From: Cruorifilaria tuberocauda
Lineage: Eukaryota; Nematoda; Chromadorea; Rhabditida; Onchocercidae
Length of the DNA stretch: 64,000 nucleotides
Reading direction: 5' to 3'
Assembly (NCBI GenBank): GCA_013365365.1
Contig: JABVXU010000071.1
Location: 62,001-126,000, forward strand
Part shown: positions 26,824-39,632 of the stretch, in pieces
How the letters are laid out: each line of letters starts with the position of its first letter
Position numbering within the stretch: the first letter of the stretch is position 1
Made by a program: the position numbers and the translations under genes
Notes under the pieces: model-generated
The model's input: the letters and a program-made list of their open reading frames with translations, nothing else
Database searches by the model: none
Told to the model about the DNA's origin: nothing

Positions 26824-29452
26824 ATGATTAACGTTCTTTCCAATGTAATCAAGGCATCTAAGGTAAGAATTGATCGACAAACTTTTCTTCTTTTTTTCAT
26901 GCGAACTTCAAAATTTAGAAAGAAAATATTTTAACGATTTTGAATTATTTCTTTTGATATCTATCGTTCAGAAATCACACATTCTAGATGATGCCTTTCA
27001 TTCATTGTTTCGGTTGCATTATTTTCAGGTGTTCGTACAACAACAACCTTTGGTAGCATTTTCGATTCGTTTCGCTAGCAATGAAGCATCTTTTCAAACG
27101 AAACCGTACAAATTACATCGATTAGAATCTGGTCCATCAACGAATGTTTCTATTTCAAGGGATGATGCTTTAGATTACTATCGTAAAATGATGGTTAGTT
27201 TTGCTTGACGCCTCCATGTAATATTACTTTTGATTTATCTGTCCTATATACTTACTTAGATGATGTCCAACTTATTTACTAATTTCTAATTTCACAAAAA
27301 TTGACTAATTCTTTCTAGGAGCAGTGTATTATAGGTAGTTAGGCGAATGGAAACGGCGGCGGGAAATCTTTACAAAGAGAGACTAGTCCGTGGTTTCTGC
27401 CATTTATATGCAGGACAGGTGATAAATTTCATGTATTTCGTGTCTTTTTCATACAATCGTTAAAATGTGTGTCTGTAAAATTAATTTTTGAACAATTTTA
27501 TAACAAATATTATAAATATAAATCGTAAAATTATATAAAATTATTGTGGGTCATCGTTTTTCTTTTATGCTCCAAGACTTTACGTTTCTTTTATTCAGTT
27601 TTGTTAAGAAGTTGCTTAGAACTAATGCATTTCTTCATTAGGAAGCAATCGCAGTTGGACTATGTGCAGCAAAAGATAATGAAGATTTTATAATCACTTC
27701 TTACCGTTGCCATGCGTTCACCTATTTAACTGGATCAAGTGTCGCGAAAATTTTGTCGGAATTAACAGGTTAGTAATGGGAGTAGTGTATATACGTACAA
27801 TTTTTAAATAGACTTTTTGTGAATATTACATATGGAAAAGTACTATACGAATTGAGGTACAATGAATTAAATGTTCTTCACATATTTATCATTTTTTAGG
27901 TCGACGTTCTGGTAATGTGTACGGTAAAGGTGGCTCGATGCATATGTATAACAAAAATTTCTTTGGCGGTAATGGCATTGTTGGTGCACAACAAGCACTT
28001 GGCGCTGGCCTAGCATTTGCTCTTAAATATAATAAGAAAAAAAATGTTTCATATACTTTGTTTGGTGATGGTGCTGCAAATCAGGGACAACTGTATGAAG
28101 GTTCACTTTCCTTTCGTGATCTTTACAAATTCATTGCTGTATGATGAGAGTTTATTCTTAAGAAACAAATTTATCAGATTTATATTGTATAGTTATTTAA
28201 TTATTAAATTGTTATAAGAAAAGTGGTATATAAAATAATTCTGCAGTTATAAAGTATATAAATATTCTTAAAGAGAAGCTGCTAGAGAAAGTGGATTTAT
28301 TCAAGTCGTTTAAGCGAAATGCGATAATCTCAGACAAAATGTTTTTTTTAGCTATTAATATGTGCGCTTTATGGGATCTGCCATGCATATTTATCTGTGA
28401 AAACAATGGATATGGTATGGGTACGCCAACTGATCGTTCATCTGCTGTTACAGATTACTACACACGTGGTGATTATATACCAGGTGTTTGGGTAAGTTTA
28501 ATAACGGCTATCATTGAAGAAGGTAATCTGCAGGTAAGCAGTTATTTTGGAATAATTTTAGGCTGATGGTATGGATGTTCTTGCTGTAAGAGAAACAATT
28601 CGATGGTCAAGGGAATACTGCAATACTGGAAAGGGTCCTCTTATGCTAGAATTTGCTACCTATCGATATTCTGGTCATTCTATGTCCGATCCGGGGACAA
28701 GGTTAATCTGTTTCGGAAATTTTCGAAGTTTTAGAAACGAAACAGAAGATAAAACTAAAAGTATTTTAGTTATCGAACTCGAGATGAAGTACAGCAAATG
28801 CGCAAATCTCGTGACCCAATCACAGGTTTCAAAGATAGGGTCATTGCTGCCGGATTGGTTTCCGAGGAAGAATTAAAAGAAATCGATAAAGAAGTCAGGA
28901 AAGAGGTTCTTCCTAGCTTTCATATTTGAAAGACTGAATCGCGTAGTGTTTGATAAAAAGTTGTTTTTTCCAAGTCTTTGAAACTTCATCACTAACAAAA
29001 GTGAAAAAATGCTCTGCTTTGAGGTTTTTTTGAATATTACTACAAAGTTTTTTCAAAACAAACCTGTATGTTAGTTTATCAAAACATTGCGCTCGATCTC
29101 TTTTTCACGGTTGGATTGTTAATTATTATCTCTGTTGTGTGTGGGATAACGATATTGAGTTTTTTTTTCTGTTCAAAAACTTGAAATAAACAGATAGGTA
29201 AATTTACTTAAGTTTAGTAGTAACATTAATTCATTTCGTTAAATTTGAACATTTTTATCATTATTATTTCAGATTGATGAAGCCATAAATGTTGCTAGAA
29301 CTGAACCTCCACTTCCACCCGAATCTCTTTATTGCGATATATATCACAATACACCTCCTCAGTACGTACGCGGTGTTACACTGGATGAAAGTACCTTACA
29401 GAAACATTGCAGAACCGAAGATTTATTAAAATCATTAGGATTGAGCGCTTGA
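26824..29452 (+). CDS. PDHA: pyruvate dehydrogenase E1 alpha, copy 1 (mitochondrial)
   Basis: Alpha subunit of the thiamine-diphosphate E1 component, which decarboxylates pyruvate in the mitochondrial matrix and passes acetyl to E2. Nine exons: 26824-26862, 27029-27193, 27335-27418, 27642-27768, 27900-28100, 28352-28491, 28562-28701, 28770-28905 and 29273-29452. They total 403 residues (human 390). A basic, hydroxylated N-terminus fits a matrix presequence. Seen in order: [50 protein letters not shown], the cofactor motif [19 protein letters not shown], and the regulatory loop [18 protein letters not shown]. The loop keeps the serines equivalent to human sites 1 and 2. Human site 3 serine is replaced (MGTPTDR). 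A TTTTTTACAG acceptor 28 bases before the ATG suggests trans-splicing. It is the first of a tandem pair. Confidence 0.97.
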
Positions 29453-30876
29453 TGATAACAATGTTTACTTTTGTGTTTTGTAAACCGCAAATTCGTAATT
29501 TAATTTAGCTTCTTAAAAATTATTTATGAACATGATATTTCATTATTATTGACAACTATTTTTACTTCTTCAACCGTGCTCTCTCTCATTTTTTATCGAC
29601 GTGTTGGATTTTTTTTTCTTTTTGCATACTCAAAGTAATCTTTTGGAATCAGATAGAAATTTACAAAAAATCTGTAATCATTGATAAAAAATTATTCAAG
29701 AAATGAAAAAAAGCCGAGATGGAACTCGTAATGAATGGAATCGAAGAGAGATTTATTTAGATATAAAATAAAAGGTAATAAATATAAAAGGACTAGTTAA
29801 GTGTTATGCGCTCAGCATCAAACTCAATTTTTCTAACTCAGGAAAAATGCATTAAAAGGATCAGAATATCTTGCTATGATCAGACATTAAATTTATCACG
29901 TGATAAGTTGACAGTTGTATTTTGAGCAAGGAAGATATTTTCTTGTAAATTCAAGAAAGACCGAGTCATCAATTTTAGGAAATATTTAGTGTGAAGAAAA
30001 AAATATTCCTGAAACGGATGATTTCTATTATTCCATGAGATGATGAAATGAAGCATATTATCGTTGAAAATTTATCTGTTTCTATGGATTTTAGAATGGA
30101 GAAATTCCCAAGAGGTTAAATATAGCCATTTTTTGAAGGTTTTTTCTCCTATTCCCTTCCTAAAAAGGAAACTAAAGAAGTAAAAAAATAGCAATTGGAC
30201 ATTATTGAGGAAGTGAAATCATCGTTGTCGATAAGCATTTTTATTTGGTGTATTTTGGGGGAAGAGAAATAGAAAGACTATAAAATAATACAAATAGTGA
30301 TCGGTCGATCATTCTTTTGAAGATTAAAATAAGCTTAAACTCGAATTTCGAGGCTTTTCGTGTTAACTAAAATAGCAACTTGAATTAATCGATCTCCAAT
30401 ATCAACCAGAATCAATCACTACATGCAATTACTTATAATCTTATTGATCGACAAGCATGATCGATTGTTTCCTTTTATCAATTAAGAATAAACAATAGGA
30501 ATAAATTTATCGAATTTCAGAAATGATTTATGACGACAACAACTAATATTTTTGAATGATTGTATGATGAAATAGTTCATAACAGAATAAGCATCATACT
30601 ACTCGAAATTTACAAGTTTATTGTATCATCAGATTTAAGTTAATTATGCAAATTTTTATTTTTCTTTCAATTTTACCAAGGTTCATAAATGATAGAGATG
30701 TTATGTTATGATGATAAAGGGGTTGTATATCGTTTGAATACATTCTAAAGCTCTTCGATAAGATATGCTCATCGCTTTGTCAATTATCAAGGTTATCAAT
30801 TCTTTTTATCAATTGCCAGGAATATCAATCCTTATCATCTACCTGCTAGATTTTTTCAAAAAAAATCAAGAAAAAT
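29453..30876. other. spacer between the two PDHA genes
   Basis: About 1.4 kb between the stop of copy 1 and the proposed start of copy 2. AT-rich, no gene seen. It holds the 3' flank of copy 1 and the promoter of copy 2; no individual element recognised. Confidence 0.6.
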
Positions 30877-33800
30877 ATGGTAAAGTTATCGTCCAGTAAT
30901 CATTTTATAAATTCGAAAATCTAAATCTGAATTAAATTTTTAACGAATTTGAAAAATTTAATAACATTTGTTACTATATTAGATATTTCCCACTTTACGA
31001 TGTCAATGGTTCACCGTTCGATCACTTCGACGTGTAAGCGAAGCATCATTTCCAATAAAATCTTTTAAATTACACCGATTAAATACCGGTCCATCAATAA
31101 AAGCTACGCTTAACAAATCAGATGCTCTGGAAATGTATAGGAAAATGCAGGTGATTATTTTGTCTTTAATTAGACAATTCGAACATTATCAATAACGATA
31201 ACTTCAATTAACTTTCTGTTAGATGGCTATCAGAAATTATGTCTGGTTAATCAGTAGGAGAATATTTCTTAAAAATTTTCTCTTTTCATCTTTTGACAAT
31301 TTATGTTGGAAGATGAAAGTTTTTTATCATCTTTCAATTTTATCACTTATTATCATCTTTATTTCTCTATAAATTTATTCATGAAAATAATAATATTTAT
31401 ATCTTACATAATAATTTATCTTCATCAAAAAAAACATAAAATATTTCTAAATCCACTAATGTTTTATATTTTACCTTTTCATTTTACTTTCTAAATATTT
31501 TATTTTAAAAATTTAGGTAATTCGAAAAATTGAACAAGCATCAAATTTATTATATAAGGATCGAAAAATTCGTGGTTTTTGCCATCTTTATGCTGGACAG
31601 GTTAGAAATTTACTGCGTTTTGATTATTTGAAATAACACTTTCTAATATAATACTTTGATTGATTGATCAATTTGAAAATAATACTGTGTTCTTAATTAA
31701 TTATTTTCAACTTCCATACTATTAATTATTCCGTTGATGGAATGCTGATGGTAATTATAGACTGTTAGTGTTTTAGGAAGCTTGCGCAATCGGACTTTAT
31801 GCTGCAAAAGATCCGGAAGATTCCGTTATTACTTCTTATCGCTGTCACGGATTTGCCTATCTGTTTAGGAATGCAAAGGAAGTTCTTTCAGAATTGCTTG
31901 GTTAATTTTCATTTGAAAGAAATTCATGCTATATACTAGTAACATGTCAATCTCATTTCATTCAAATTTATAACTCGAATGTAAACCAAATCATCAAAAT
32001 GGTAATTATCATAGAAAATTTTGAATAACTGGTAGAAGATTACTATAAGCTACAAAAGATCTCTTTTTTTATTGAACGTTTCTGTTGTTTATTAGTAGAA
32101 CTGTATTGCTATCATCATATTTTCTCAAATTAGCATAATATATTTTGGCTAAACTGAAATGCTTTTTTTCTAAATTAGCCAAAAATTTTCAGTATATTTA
32201 TCATTTATTTGTACTTTAAAATTTAGGTCGCTCACATGGTAATGTTTACGGTAAAGGTGGTTCGATGCACATGTACGGTAGAAATTTCTACGGTGGTAAT
32301 GGAATTGTTGGTGCACAGTTACCGCTTGGTGCTGGTATAGCTTTTGCAATGAAATATAAACGAAAGTCAAATATGTGTTTCACGTTGTACGGTGATGGTG
32401 CTGCAAATCGGGGACAATTGTTTGAAGGTAAATTTGATCTGATAAATTCGAAAAGTTTGATATAATTATAGAAAATTAAATCTTTCTAAAAAATATCGAA
32501 AAAATTCTATTTTTAGAGATTTTTTGAAAATTTTTTTGTTCAAAAAATTTTGGAAAATTCGTAAAATGAAATAAATAAATAAATAGTAAATTTGTAATTG
32601 TAATACTTGGGAATTCGAAAAATAACAGAAAAGCTTACTGAAATATTTGTACAGCTTTGAGAGAATTAATTATTTGAAATATTGATTGGTTTTAAGTTTT
32701 TTCGCATTATTCGACAACATATTCATTACACTATAATTGATAAAAAAAAGCGTAAAATCTTATGATATAAAAAATTACGTGGAGAGGAAACGTGAAATTG
32801 TGTAATACGTTTTATTTTTGTTATTGTAAATAATGTTTAAAATGTTTATGTTTTGAAGTAACGTCGGAAACGTCATTGCAAACATTATTGAGCAGAAGCT
32901 ACAAAATAGTTTTACGTGATGTATATTACGTAAGATAAAATGAATTTGATTTGGTATAATTTTAGCAGCAAACATATGTGCGTTATGGCGTTTACCGTGT
33001 GTTTTTATTTGTGAAAATAATGGTTACAGTATGGGTACACCAATTTCACGTTCCTCTGCATCAACAGCTTACTATACACGTGGTGATTATATTCCTGGAA
33101 TTTGGGTAAGATAATTTCTTACTCTAAAAAAAGTACAAAAAGAATAAATGATAATTTTTGTGATAAAAAAAAGAATCAGGTTAATGCGATGGATGTGCTT
33201 GCGGTACGAGAATCGATTAAGTTTGCTAGAAAATATTGCATAACTGATAATAAAGGTCCATTATTTATTGAATTTGCAACTTATCGTTTCTACGGTCATT
33301 CTGTTGCTGATCCAGGTACCAGGTGATTTAATTTATTTGTCGAAAATAATTTTCTTCCATCATTTCAAATCTAATCTCAAATTGTTTTTGCTTTATTTAT
33401 AATTTTTGAATTTAATCATTGTGAAAAACTGTAGCTATCGTACACGTGAAGAAGTGGAGAATATTCGTAACACACGTGATCCAATTTTGCTACTGAGAAG
33501 TAGAATTCTTACATCAAATTTGGCTACAAATGATGAATTGAAATCAGTTGAAAAACAAGCAAAAGATGAGGTAATTCAAAAAAAAAACATGTAGCATTCT
33601 TTAAAAAAAAAATTTTTTGTAATTCGAGAAAATTCCATAAAAAAAATTCCTTCTTCTTCTCAGTCTAACATTACTCATACCATTTTAATGTTAATCGCAT
33701 GAAGAAATGAATTAGCTAATATTAGCTTCCCTTTTTCGACTATTTTACAAGAAGTGTTCAATGGAAGATTCTGTTAGAAGTAATGATGAATTTTTGTTAG

Positions 33801-34222
33801 AAATTGAAAAGAATAGTTTCTGACAAAAAATTAATTTTTAACAAAAATTTTTAAGGGTAAGAAAGGTTGTTTTATTTTTGCACATTTTCACTCATTATTT
33901 GCAAGTGAAGTTATTGTTACAGCAAACTTAATAGCTGATAATATAAACGTTTTAGTAGCTGATAATGCAAAGTTTTTAATACTTATCTTGCAAACTTTTT
34001 AATAGCTGATCGATCATTTTAAGTGGTTATCTATTTTATTTGCCATAGAATTTTTAGGTAGATGAAGCAGTTAAATTTGCAACGAATGATCCAGTAATTT
34101 CCACCGATGCACTTCTTACCGATATCTATCACAACACACCACCGATAATTGTTCGTGGACGTACGATGGATGATATCAAAGTGCAGCCGTACACTCGAAC
34201 AAGTGATATCATTTCGAATTAA
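30877..34222 (+). CDS. PDHA: pyruvate dehydrogenase E1 alpha, copy 2 (diverged tandem paralogue)
   Basis: Second E1 alpha gene. Exons: 30877-30879 (start codon only, tentative), 30983-31150, 31517-31600, 31777-31900, 32227-32427, 32966-33105, 33180-33322, 33435-33570 and 34058-34222; 387 residues. From the exon at 31517 on, intron positions and phases equal those of copy 1. The open exon at 30983 begins [20 protein letters not shown], a good matrix presequence, but has no in-frame ATG; the nearest workable start is an ATG directly at a GTAAAG donor (30877), which is inference. The fold motifs are kept ([35 protein letters not shown] with both loop serines). Changes stand out: GDGAANRGQ for [13 protein letters not shown] for GYGMGT, and IWVNAMD where copy 1 has VWADGMD. 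Open throughout, so probably functional; stage- or tissue-specific use is a guess. Confidence 0.93.
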
Positions 34223-35465
34223 AAAAAATTATCCAATTTTATTGAATCCAATCAATCATGATAAGTGAACTATAGATGGAAATCTTGATTTTAATTATTT
34301 TATTTCATATTCACTGAAATACGTTAATAGTAACATGAAATATTGAATTTTTAATTCGAAATTTCAAAATAAATTTAATTTAATTATCAGAATTTTCGTT
34401 ATCACATATAATGTGTTTGGATGTAAGATTATCAAATGATAATTTTGCTTCTATTGAGAACTTCTTGTGGTTACGAAATGATCTCTTGAATATTTGATCA
34501 TTAGATAAAACTGATAGGTTCGTTAGCTTGTTAGCATTCCATCAGCATTTTTTAAGTTAACAAATTATATTTAATAACTGGAAATGCTTTCATAAACAAT
34601 ATGATTATGTCAAATTTTATATCACTATTTTTTCAAAAAAAAAAAGCTTGAAATTCTTCAATTCAATTGGTCATCTAAATACTTTATCATCAGTCATTTT
34701 GTATTTTCACGAAGCATGAGACATGAAACTGAAATAGGTTTATCAAAAAATCTAAATACACAATTACGTAATTATGTACTGATAAATCGATTGGTTAACT
34801 TGGTAGTGAAATAATTTAAAATAGAATTCGAGAATGAAATTTTATTTAATAAAAAGTAATACGATATTGCATAGTATTTTATGATAATAAATGATAGATA
34901 CTGTATGATAGAAAAATTATTATAGAAATCAAAATGTATTGACTAAACTTAAGAGCAATTATTAAAGATGAAAAAGCAAATTAATTTATTTTTAAAATTA
35001 ATTTTTCCTTTCCCTCTCTTCCTTTTCTCTCCCCCTCTCTTTCTCTCTCTCTAATCATTTTGTTGTATTGTTTGTTTTGAAACTATTCTCCATGAATAAT
35101 ATCATGAAGATGTTGAAGCTAATTAGAAAATGATGAAGGAGCGTATCCGTTTTGCCTCAATCATCGATCAATTTGATTTGAAAAATATCGCATGGAATGA
35201 ATAAAGGAGAATGGAAGAAAAGAAACTTGAAATTTTCATGAATATTTTAATTAGCTTAATCTATAAATCATTTGCCAAAGTAAACTTTCTAACAACACAA
35301 CACTCCTCGATGAATGATTTCTTCTGGCTGCTTTCATCAGCTTAAAAAATGATTTCCCTTCATTTTTCTCACTTGTCTTCGTCAATCTTCTGAATTATCA
35401 TTTAATTAGCTAATTGTTATATCAATTTTGATAATAAAATCTTACTGTTATTATATTTAACTATT

Positions 35466-35566
35466 ATAATACTTGTTATCATTATCGTATTATCTACTAT
35501 CATATTTAAACTATTATCTAAATATCATATAATACTTTTTATCATTATCGTATTATTTATTATCAT
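35466..35566. repeat. 38-bp repeat, two copies
   Basis: Bases 35466-35503 and 35529-35566 match with two mismatches in 38; the copies start 63 bases apart. Made of ATTATC/TATCAT words. Confidence 0.75.
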
Positions 35567-36794
35567 GTCTTATAATAGTTTTATCATAACATTTAATTAT
35601 CATATGTACCGCTATCATCATATTTAAAGTAAGAAAAAAAAAGGAAGAAAAATTCCTTCTCGCTATTAATTTCTTTATATAGCTTTTTCCGAATTTAAAT
35701 ATTTTCAATACAAAAAATGTTCACAAATCGATAAACTGTACTTACAAAATTATTTCAAATTATGAATTGTAATTGTAAATTTTAATTATTTCGATTTATC
35801 AAATAATTCGCAATCTTTCTGTTTGTTTAATCATGAAAAAAAAGTAAGAACGGAAAAGTTTTTATAGAATTTTAACTTTTTTTCCTTTCCAAAAAAGAAA
35901 GAAAGAAAGAAAAACGAGAAATAACAATTCTTAAAATTCATTTTTTCTTTTCTCTTCTCTCTTTGCAATTAGTAATGAAAGAGAAAATGATTGAAAGGAA
36001 CGATCGGATCGGATCGGAACAGTTGAAATTTCCATTTCATTTCTTCTCACTGTCAAACTTTCATACTATTTCGATACGATCATTTGTTTAAATTCTCCGA
36101 ATCTGCAGGTGAAAAAATTATCAGTGAGAACTGATAATGCAATAATAAAGTGATAGGTTTAACTGATAAATTTAATCCATCCATCAACTATGGAGGAATT
36201 AAATTGAGTAAAGAAATTAATTTCATTGCTACAAATAATTATTAATTTCTTTTTAATGGTTAACATTTGAAAATGAAAAGGAAAGAAAGTTTTTCTCTTC
36301 ATTTTCTCGGCTTAAAGAAGTTTTATTACGAATCATTAATTTTAATTATTGTGCCAGGCAATTAGTTAATTATTATGGAAAACAAGTTACTGTAATATCA
36401 TTGTATTACTGTAATATTTAAATTATAAAAATTATTAGATGGAAATCAAATTATAAAACGATTAATATCTTAAGTTAATATATTATATACATTCTCTCCC
36501 TCTCTACTTTTACCCGTTAGAAATACAATATATAAATGTTAATTTAGTTTTATGGAACACAATGTTGTAAAATGATTGTTATCTAACGTCATCAATATTT
36601 CAACATATTTCAATTAATTTCCATTTTCGATTAATTAACTAAACGTATGGCTTGAGTAATAAGTTAATTAAGCATGGAATATAGTGATATCATGATATCA
36701 TATATTTAGTATGAGATACTGTATTAAAGTTTTGTCCAAGTGAAATGAATGAAAATGAAAACAAATAAATTTATATAATATAAGTGATATGGTA

Positions 36795-37006
36795 CGAAAT
36801 GATAGGTCACGTATTAATAGCGGATGAATGATAGGAGAATGAAATGATGATAAAATGATAATGAAATGATAGAAGATGAAATTGAGTGATAGAGAGATGA
36901 AGTGAAAGTCAAGAAATGATAGTGATGTAATAGTGAAGGATGACAAATGATATGGGATACATAATGATTGATAAAAGATAAGATGATAAGGCATAAAATG
37001 ATAAGA
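36795..37006. repeat. degenerate ATGATA-rich tract
   Basis: About 210 bases in which AATGATA or close variants recur roughly a dozen times, with irregular spacing of about 10 to 25 bases. The minus-strand frame 36698-36994 reads through it only because the repeat lacks stops in that frame. Either a decayed minisatellite or a cluster of GATA-type sites. Confidence 0.6.
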
Positions 37007-38965
37007 CTCTATCGTTTAAATAAAATTCACAGATAAATTGATCTTTCTATTTCCTTCGCTTCTCTTGACGTCCAAATTCAACATTTCATTCATTCAATTT
37101 CCGCCCAATCTAATGCTTTTCCTTTCTTTTCACAAATACGAAAATTATTTCCAAAAAAAAGAAATGATTTTTTGCTATAAAATTAAATTAAAATGAATAA
37201 ACAATAAAATTATCTTTCTTATCTAAAATCATCTTTTTCCACAAATTATATCTGTGAACAAATTGAAGTAAATAATTTCGAATATCATCATAATTTAATT
37301 ATTAATTTAACCGAAGTAACGCTAATTTTATTATTTTATTATTAGCATAACATATAAAAAAATATATGGAAATTATATATTTAGGAAGTAGAAATTGATT
37401 AATTGAAATTAATTTAAATTTTACTAAAAATCAAATTCATTAAATTAGAATACTTTTTTTATTTTTGCAAAAATTTCATTGCTTTAAATTTTTGAAATGA
37501 AGAAAAGAGTGATTTCTGATATTCAATTATGAAATTATGAATATTCGCTTTCTACCCATTCTATTACTTTTCCTTTCTTTCTTTTACAATTTTCATTTGA
37601 TTAAAATTTTTTTTGCTATTTCATATATAACTTAAAATTCTATATTTTTCATGATTTTTTTAAAAATTATCAAAAAGTAATTTTTATATATAATTTTTGA
37701 GAATTTCAAGAAAATTTATTATGCGTAATAAAATCAAACGGTATGAAATGAAATTAATAAATATCGGAACTTTTCATTTTATTTTGCATTTTGTGAAATT
37801 TTCAATGATTTCAATTTCAATGATTGAAAGAAAATTTTTATTAAATTAAAATTCCATTTTAAGGATAAGTTGAAAGATTCCATATAATAAATCGTTTATT
37901 AGGGTTTTCAAAATTGAATTTCTTAATAAAAATCTATTTGAATTTGAATAAATCAGTCATAATTAACTTCAGGAGGTAATTTCAGGAGGTTCAAAGATAT
38001 TCTTCTAATATTAATATCGATCGATTCGATCTAGTGTGATTTATTTAAATTATTGGATTTTTACTTTTGGCACTATATGAATTATTATAATTTTATTGTA
38101 TCAGTTTACCGAGACAGCCAACTGTACAAATAATCAGATAAATTTAAATTTGATATCGGATAAGTTTACTTAACTGACTGGTATAATTTCTTTAATATTT
38201 ATAATACTATTTTTTTTAATCATTTAACACTTCACTGACTAGTTATCAGTTAAACTTTAAATTACTCTCTCATTTTTACAATTTAATATTTTTTCGTAAT
38301 TTAAGATTTCTAATTTTTGATTATTTATATGAAATTACTGCATAATGAAAACGATATTCTTAATGATAATTATATCTTTCTTCTTTCCTTCTTTTCGATC
38401 TAATATCAGTGATATTAGATTTTTATCAGTGATAAAAAGAATGCGCTAATAGATATATTATCAATTTGAAAAAATAGGATTCATAAGGTCTCAATACTAT
38501 GACGAAATTTTTTTACTGTTCATTGATAAGGATATTAAATGATAAGTTGAAGTGCGACACATATTACTCTTATAGTAATCTTTGAGCTTATTTGCTCAAC
38601 AATACAATAAACTTGATGGGTTTCATTTACCATTACAGAATAAAATAGATTAATTGTCAAATAATATACACAAATAAATTCAATAACTCTCTGTTTACTT
38701 ATCATGCAACGATTTCACGGATTTCATTTACTATTTCAATAAGTGAACAAATATAAACAAATAATAACTCGCATTATTTGCAACAAATCTAGGATGAGAA
38801 TGATTATTCATTTTCTTATTGTAAGAGAATTAATTAAAAATTCTTTATGTATCATTTTTTTCTTTTCTTTCTCCCGAAGTATTTGCTAATATTTTTATTG
38901 TTTCACTTTTTTCAAACAGGAAGAATTTTTGATCTAGTAATTTTCATAACAAATGAAAGGTAGCG

Positions 38966-38994
38966 ATAGAGAGAGAGAAAGAGAGAGAGAGAGA
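38966..38994. repeat. GA microsatellite
   Basis: Short run of GA units with one AAAG interruption. Confidence 0.8.
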
Positions 38995-39186
38995 TGAAGA
39001 AAGTAAAAAAAGAAAGGTAATTTTTTTCGCAAAATCTTAAATGTTTGAAAGGAAATTAAACGTAATTGTATGTGCGTGTGAATGTTTCTTTCAATCCAGA
39101 AATTCAAGAAGAGAATTTCTGGACTGAAAGAAATGAAAATGAAGTCAAGTAGTTGGAAAGGTCATAGAAAATATGAACTTTTTTTC

Positions 39187-39547
39187 CTCTTATCATTTAT
39201 TCAAAAAACGAAACAAAAAAAAACACAACAAAAAATTATAACATTTTATTTTATAGGTCATTTAATCGAATCGAGAATTATTGCTGATATGTTATTCATT
39301 TGCTGTTTTTGTTTTCATTGTTTATCGTTATTATTTGTCAGTTAAGCTATTATCACAGCTTTCTGTTATCAGTAAAATAATAAACAATTTTTTCCCCTTA
39401 TCATTTATCTAAAAAAGAATGACAAAAAATTTTATTTTATAGATCATTTAGTAGAATCGAGAGTTATTGCTGGTAATTATTTATTGTTATCATTTGTTAA
39501 TCATGCTACTATCATAGCTTTCTCTTATCAGTAAAATAATTAACAAC
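39187..39547. repeat. imperfect tandem duplication
   Basis: Copy A about 39187-39387 and copy B about 39396-39547 share, in the same order: CTTATCATTTAT, a TTTTATTTTATAG(G/A)TCATTTA block, GAATCGAGA(A/G)TTATTGCTG, a T-rich core and TTATCAGTAAAATAAT. Copy A carries extra bases in two places. Both copies are non-coding as far as I can tell. Confidence 0.8.
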
Positions 39548-39608
39548 CATTAGGTTAAGAAAAAATACAAAAGATGATTTATTAGTTTTATTTAATACTA
39601 CTAATTCT

Positions 39609-39632
39609 TCCTCTCTCTCTCTCTCTCTCTAT
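39609..39632. repeat. CT microsatellite (short)
   Basis: About ten CT units following CTTCCT. Confidence 0.8.

Noticed and set aside
31303..31494. Hydrophobic 63-codon frame
   Set aside because: Lies in an intron of PDHA copy 2 and is simply AT-rich sequence (Ile, Tyr, Phe, Leu).
36698..36994. 98-codon minus-strand frame rich in Ser, Leu, His and Ile
   Set aside because: Produced by the ATGATA-rich degenerate repeat, which lacks stops in that frame.
39082..39345. 87-codon plus frame in the gene-poor region
   Set aside because: Runs into the tandem duplication, low complexity, no domain or signal.
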